DNA of 64,000 bases from Rheinheimera maricola (GTDB lineage Bacteria; Pseudomonadota; Gammaproteobacteria; Enterobacterales; Alteromonadaceae). Position 1 is the first letter of the stretch. Every line of letters begins with the position of its first letter. Shown piece by piece: positions 60,175 to 64,000 of the stretch. A program made the translations under genes and the position numbers. The DNA lies in NCBI RefSeq assembly GCF_016918075.2, contig NZ_JAERPS020000002.1, positions 434,001-498,000 on the forward strand, given 5' to 3'. The notes beneath the pieces were generated by a model. The model was not told where the DNA came from and did not search any database. It saw only the letters and a program-made list of their open reading frames with translations.

Positions 60175-60411
60175 TTACACCTTGTGACCGTTAGCACGCA
60201 CTTCGGCTAATACCGCATCGATACCTTTCTTATCGATGATGCGCATACCACGGGTAGAAGTACGTAATGTAACAAAACGGTTTTCACTTTCAACCCAGAA
60301 ACGGTGAGTTTGCAGGTTAGGCAGGAAACGGCGCTTAGTAGCATTGTTGGCGTGTGAACGACGGTTACCCACCATCGGACCTTTACCAGTTACTTGGCAC
60401 ACTCTAGACAT
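60175..60411 (-). CDS. rpmB: 50S ribosomal protein L28
   Basis: A protein of 78 aa beginning [20 protein letters not shown], the conserved L28 start; the longer open frame upstream is ignored because this ATG gives the family length. It is the first gene of rpmB-rpmG and lies close to radC and coaBC, the order common in gammaproteobacteria. Confidence 0.97.
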   Translation of the reverse strand: MSRVCQVTGKGPMVGNRRSHANNATKRRFLPNLQTHRFWVESENRFVTLRTSTRGMRIIDKKGIDAVLAEVRANGHKV

Positions 60412-60575
60412 GTCAATAGTTCTCCAAAATTTCATCAGCTCGAGCTGTCATCACCCTTCCGGCCAAGAAGGTTGCCCCAAAACAAGAGGGCGCAATTTAT
60501 ACACGAATAAACCGCCTTATTCAAGCGAAATCTTTCACCCGCGCGCAAAGATCCGGCTAGGATCTCTGCAGATCT

Positions 60576-61250
60576 TCACAGCCAGCCACGCTCTGCAAAG
60601 GAGATCACATCAGCATCGCCCACAATAAAGTGATCCAATACCTTGATATCTACCAACATTAGCGCCTGAACTAAGCGTTCAGTAATCGCTTTGTCCGCCC
60701 GGCTAGGCTCGGCCACGCCAGATGGGTGATTGTGCGCCAGAATAACAGCGGCGGCATTATGCGCTAAAGCCTGTTGAACTACAATACGCGGATACACCGG
60801 CGAAGCATCTATTGTGCCGGAAAATAAAGGCTCTGCTTTGATCAACCGGTGCTGGCTATCTAAATACAGCAGTAAAAACACTTCGCGTTGCTCCGCGCTA
60901 ATAGCATGTTGTAAATAGCGTTTTACGGTGTCGGGCTCGCTAAACACGGTATCGCGCTGCATTTGCTGCTGCAAATAGCGCTTACTTAGCTCCAATACCG
61001 CCTGCAACTGCACAAATTTAGCCTCGCCCAAACCTTTGGCTGCGCAAAAATCGTTTTGGCTAGCACCCAGCAAGCGTCGCAATGAGCCAAACTGGTTTAA
61101 TAATTGCCGCGCTAACGTTACCGCATCAGTGCCAGCAATGCCGGTGCGTAAAAAAATCGCCAGCAGCTCTGCATCCGACAGCGCCATAGCGCCTCTGTCG
61201 AGCAATTTTTCCCGCGGCCGCTCAGTGGCGGGCCAGTGTCGAATACTCAT
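60576..61250 (-). CDS. radC: RadC-family JAB/MPN-domain protein
   Basis: A protein of 224 aa from the ATG at 61250 (GGGAG 7 nt upstream). An N-terminal helix-hairpin-helix-like part ([19 protein letters not shown]) is followed by the MPN domain with the metal motif [17 protein letters not shown] (HxH, then Ser and Asp). Its true role is unsettled despite the DNA-repair name. It is divergent from coaBC across 82 bp. Confidence 0.94.
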   Translation of the reverse strand: MSIRHWPATERPREKLLDRGAMALSDAELLAIFLRTGIAGTDAVTLARQLLNQFGSLRRLLGASQNDFCAAKGLGEAKFVQLQAVLELSKRYLQQQMQRDTVFSEPDTVKRYLQHAISAEQREVFLLLYLDSQHRLIKAEPLFSGTIDASPVYPRIVVQQALAHNAAAVILAHNHPSGVAEPSRADKAITERLVQALMLVDIKVLDHFIVGDADVISFAERGWL

Positions 61251-61332
61251 ACAATCACTCCCTGAATTGATGCTGAATTTGTGTTTCCATGCTATCTTAG
61301 CGCCAGTTTTTTCCACTTCCGGTGGCTTAGTT

Positions 61333-62544
61333 ATGCAGCAAACGCTTGCCAATAAACGCATTTTACTCGGTATCAGCGGCGGTATTGCCGCCTATAAAAG
61401 TGCTGACTTAGTGCGCCGCTTAAAAGAGCGTGGCGCCGATGTGCGGGTTATTTTAACCGACGCCGCCCAGCACTTTATTACGCCGCTTACGCTACAAGCC
61501 TTGTCCGGCAACCCGGTTAGTACTAGCTTGCTCGACCCGGCTGCCGAAGCGGCCATGGGCCATATCGAACTGGCAAAGTGGGCCGATATCATACTTGTTG
61601 CCCCAGCCAGTGCCGATGTTATTGCCCGCATCGCGCACGGTTTAGCTAACGATTTACTGACTACCTGCATTTTGGCTAGCAGCGCCCCGGTTGCAGTAGC
61701 ACCGGCAATGAACCAGCAGATGTATAAAAACATAGCCACTCAACAGAATTTAGCCAAGCTTAGTTCATATAATTTTTACATTTATGGCCCTGGGGTCGGT
61801 GATCAAGCCTGTGGCGATACCGGTGCAGGCCGCATGCTGGAACCGTTACAGCTAGTTGGCTCAGTAGAAGAACATTTTTTAGCTGAACAGCAACTTAATA
61901 ACATTAAAATCACAATTACTGCTGGCCCCACCCGTGAAGCAATCGATCCGGTACGTTATATCTCCAACCACAGCTCCGGCAAAATGGGCTTTGCTTTAGC
62001 CGCCGCGGCAGCTGCTATGGGCGCCGACGTTACCTTAATAAGCGGCCCGGTGCACTTGACTACACCAGCCGGCGTTAAACGCATAGACGTTACCAGCGCG
62101 CAGCACATGTTTGACGCAGCCCTGGCACAAGCGACACAGAGCGATGTTTTTATCGGTTGTGCAGCGGTAGCGGATTACCGTGTGGCAGAAGTTGCCGGCG
62201 AAAAAATGAAGAAACAAGGCGATAGCGCACTTGAACTAAAGCTGGTGCAAAACCCGGATATTATTGCCAGCGTGGCGGCACTTTTACAAAACCGGCCTTT
62301 TACCGTTGGCTTTGCCGCGGAAACACAAAACCTGCTGCAATACGCCAAAGACAAGCTGGTGCGTAAAAAGCTCGACTTAATTTGTGCTAATGACGTATCC
62401 AAGGCTGAGCACGGCTTTAACAGCGACAACAATGCTGTCACCTTGCTGTGGCACTCTGGTGAGCTGGCGTTGCCAGCCCAAGCTAAGGCCAGCTTAGCCA
62501 AAGCGATATTGCAGCATATCCACAGCCAACTTAGCGCCAACTAA
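61333..62544 (+). CDS. coaBC: bifunctional phosphopantothenoylcysteine decarboxylase/synthase
   Basis: A protein of 403 aa from the ATG at 61333; the longer open frame upstream runs through radC and is not real. CoaC part (1-185): [20 protein letters not shown], flavin-binding His in [25 protein letters not shown], and [13 protein letters not shown]. CoaB part (190-403): [28 protein letters not shown] and AAVADYR. It makes phosphopantetheine for coenzyme A. It is followed by dut after 47 bp. Confidence 0.95.
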   Translation: MQQTLANKRILLGISGGIAAYKSADLVRRLKERGADVRVILTDAAQHFITPLTLQALSGNPVSTSLLDPAAEAAMGHIELAKWADIILVAPASADVIARIAHGLANDLLTTCILASSAPVAVAPAMNQQMYKNIATQQNLAKLSSYNFYIYGPGVGDQACGDTGAGRMLEPLQLVGSVEEHFLAEQQLNNIKITITAGPTREAIDPVRYISNHSSGKMGFALAAAAAAMGADVTLISGPVHLTTPAGVKRIDVTSAQHMFDAALAQATQSDVFIGCAAVADYRVAEVAGEKMKKQGDSALELKLVQNPDIIASVAALLQNRPFTVGFAAETQNLLQYAKDKLVRKKLDLICANDVSKAEHGFNSDNNAVTLLWHSGELALPAQAKASLAKAILQHIHSQLSAN

Positions 62545-62591
62545 TTATCGTTAGAATACTAATTACCGTTAACATAAGAGTTAAGCCGTAA

Positions 62592-63050
62592 ATGAAAAAA
62601 GCCATTGATTTAAAAATCCTCGACCCACGTATCGGTACAGAATTTCCACTGCCGGCCTATGCCACACCAGGCTCTGCCGGTTTAGACTTGCGTGCCTGCT
62701 TAGATACCACGCTAAGTTTAGCGCCAGGTGAAACGGTATTAATTCCAACCGGCTTATCCATTTTTATTGGCGATGCGAACCTGTGTGCAACCATCCTGCC
62801 GCGCTCTGGCCTGGGCCACAAGCACGGTATCGTGCTGGGTAACCTGGTTGGCTTAATCGACTCGGATTATCAGGGGCCGTTAATGGTATCAATGTGGAAC
62901 CGCGGCAACGACAGCTTTACTATTGAGCCGGGTGATCGCATCGCCCAACTGGTGTTTATGCCGGTAGTGCAGGCAGAATTTACTATCGTGGATAGCTTTG
63001 AGCAGACAGCGCGCGGCGAAGGCGGCTTTGGCCATTCCGGCAAAGCCTGA
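62592..63050 (+). CDS. dut: dUTP pyrophosphatase
   Basis: A protein of 152 aa, the usual trimeric dUTPase size. All five motifs are visible: [45 protein letters not shown] and the C-terminal [11 protein letters not shown]. It hydrolyses dUTP to dUMP. Confidence 0.97.
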   Translation: MKKAIDLKILDPRIGTEFPLPAYATPGSAGLDLRACLDTTLSLAPGETVLIPTGLSIFIGDANLCATILPRSGLGHKHGIVLGNLVGLIDSDYQGPLMVSMWNRGNDSFTIEPGDRIAQLVFMPVVQAEFTIVDSFEQTARGEGGFGHSGKA

Positions 63051-63101
63051 TTGCTAACAACATATACTGAAGTTTAACAGTGCCGAAGGCCGGTGTACTC
63101 G

Positions 63102-63123
63102 CAGGTAAAACATATTTTACCTG
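63102..63123. repeat. perfect inverted repeat upstream of slmA
   Basis: CAGGTAAAA-CATA-TTTTACCTG has 9-bp perfect arms. It lies 52 bp after the dut stop and may be a 3' hairpin of the dut message or an operator. Confidence 0.45.
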
Positions 63124-63184
63124 TCAGGCTAATGCGCCTGCAGACAGCAATACTCTCTGCACCGGCTTCAAGGTTCACATCCCT

Positions 63185-63231
63185 GTGCCCTCTCAGCCTG
63201 CGCGGCATCCATGCCGCTGTTACGAGAGCAC
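63185..63231 (+). other. compound hairpin in the slmA leader
   Basis: An inner 6-bp stem, GCGGCA-TCCA-TGCCGC (63202-63217), is enclosed by outer arms GTGC/GCAC and TCTC/GAGA. There is no T-run, so it is not a standard terminator; it may shape the leader of the slmA message. Confidence 0.45.
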
Positions 63232-63311
63232 GCTGTCTGCCAGCGCCCGATATACAGCTGCCAACAACTTTAGCAGTAAACGTACAAGTTAAATTGAATA
63301 CAGGACACCCA

Positions 63312-63902
63312 ATGCCGGCACCACGCAGTACAAACCGTAAAGAAGATATCCTGCAAGCCCTGGCTGCTATGCTGCAAAGCAATAACGGCCAACGTATTAC
63401 CACGGCAGCACTGGCAGAAAAAGTCGGTGTTTCTGAGGCCGCGCTTTACCGGCATTTCCCCAGCAAAGCGCGCATGTTTGAAGGCTTAATCGAGTTTATT
63501 GAAGACACGCTACTATCGCGCATTAACGTGATTCTGGATGAGCATAAAGACACCGCCAGCCGCACCGAACTTATTTTGCAGCTGATATTAGTGTTTGCCG
63601 AGCGCAACCCGGGCATTTGCCGCATATTAACCGGTGATGCACTGCAGGGCGAGCAGGAACGCTTGCAAGAACGCGTTGCTCTGTTATTTGAAAAGCTGGA
63701 AACCCAGTTAAAGCAATGCCTGCGTGAGCGTAAGCTACGTGAGGGGAAAGGCTTTAGTATCGACGAAGGCGAGCTGGCCAACCTGCTGCTGGCCACGGTA
63801 GAGGGTAAACTCAGCCAGTTTGTCCGCTCTGGTTTTACCCGGCTGCCAACTCAGCACTGGGCCAATCAGTGGGCTAGCCTACACAGTGCATTATTTGGTT
63901 AG
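63312..63902 (+). CDS. slmA: nucleoid occlusion factor SlmA (TetR family)
   Basis: A protein of 196 aa from the ATG at 63312 (AGGA 6 nt upstream); the longer open frame is not needed. A TetR-type helix-turn-helix lies at residues 25-55 ([20 protein letters not shown]), after the SlmA-specific start [14 protein letters not shown]. It binds chromosomal SlmA sites and blocks FtsZ assembly over the nucleoid. Its position after dut is conserved in gammaproteobacteria. Confidence 0.95.
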   Translation: MPAPRSTNRKEDILQALAAMLQSNNGQRITTAALAEKVGVSEAALYRHFPSKARMFEGLIEFIEDTLLSRINVILDEHKDTASRTELILQLILVFAERNPGICRILTGDALQGEQERLQERVALLFEKLETQLKQCLRERKLREGKGFSIDEGELANLLLATVEGKLSQFVRSGFTRLPTQHWANQWASLHSALFG

Positions 63903-63929
63903 CCGGTATCACTGTAACGGCACCCTGAA

Positions 63930-64000
63930 CTACCAGTCCCAATTCAACTCCAGCTTAAACCAGCGCTGCGAGCGGGCCGGAATAGTGTTGATACGCTGGC
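63930..64000 (-). CDS. C-terminal end of an outer-membrane beta-barrel protein (partial)
   Basis: On the minus strand a frame entering from the right edge ends QRINTIPARSQRWFKLELNW, then DW and a TAG at 63930-63932. The alternating hydrophobic/polar final strand with a terminal Trp is typical of outer-membrane barrels, including TonB receptors. Only about 23 residues are visible. Confidence 0.45.
   Translation of the reverse strand, partial: QRINTIPARSQRWFKLELNWDW

Noticed and set aside
61036-61332. Open frame extending coaBC upstream by about 99 codons
   Set aside because: It runs antisense through radC, and the CoaBC homology starts at the ATG at 61333.
63093-63311. Open frame extending slmA upstream
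   Set aside because: The ATG at 63312 has a good ribosome site and gives the standard SlmA start; the extension is low-complexity and overlaps hairpins.

Overview
The window looks like a chromosomal segment of a marine or freshwater gammaproteobacterium of the Alteromonadales type, with Rheinheimera and its relatives as the closest impression. Reasons: the conserved block rpmB-rpmG / radC / coaBC / dut / slmA at the right end, five TonB-dependent receptors in 64 kb, a CrbS-type solute-symporter/histidine-kinase fusion, secreted S9, S10 and M16 peptidases, and a LacI-regulated TonB receptor paired with a cupin-like protein. No insertion sequence, prophage, integrase, CRISPR array, rRNA or tRNA was recognised. 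Assignments come from reading the sequence; no database search was run.

Left part (1-8 kb): a truncated TauE/SafE permease, then a cupin-like (JmjC-type) protein and a large TonB receptor on the minus strand, opposed by a LacI-family repressor. A LacI-type palindrome covers the receptor promoter, and an identical 14-mer sits just after the promoter of a distant surface-protein gene at 18.4 kb. An AbgT-family transporter follows.

8-18 kb: a cluster built around 3-hydroxybutyrate: 3-hydroxybutyrate dehydrogenase, a CrbS-like sensor kinase with a symporter domain, a CrbR-like LuxR-type regulator, a TonB receptor, a GntP-family permease and an exported MetX-like alpha/beta hydrolase. Together they could form an outer-membrane-to-cytoplasm route for hydroxyalkanoate esters or oligomers. 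That function is inferred.

18-40 kb, metals: a Fur-boxed ferric ABC importer (fbpABC); a Zur-boxed pair of a ZnuD-like histidine-rich receptor and an AztD-like zinc-binding lipoprotein; a TonB receptor plus PepSY membrane protein next to a RegB/RegA-like two-component system whose kinase carries a His/Met-rich periplasmic loop, with RegA-like palindromes before both units; a secreted lipase with an unknown membrane-anchored partner; an M16 protease; and two complementary bacterioferritin subunits.

40-53 kb: S10 and S9 peptidases and an EamA exporter; then a complete thiamin salvage operon (TPP riboswitch, TonB receptor, YkoF-like protein, PnuT, thiamin-kinase-like enzyme); then an arsR-gapdh-arsJ arsenate detoxification operon followed by a CDF metal exporter.

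53-64 kb: a GGDEF-EAL protein, the magnesium transporter MgtE, an Omp85-like outer-membrane protein with one POTRA domain, and housekeeping genes mutM, rpmG, rpmB, radC, coaBC, dut and slmA. At the right edge is the C-terminus of a further outer-membrane barrel.
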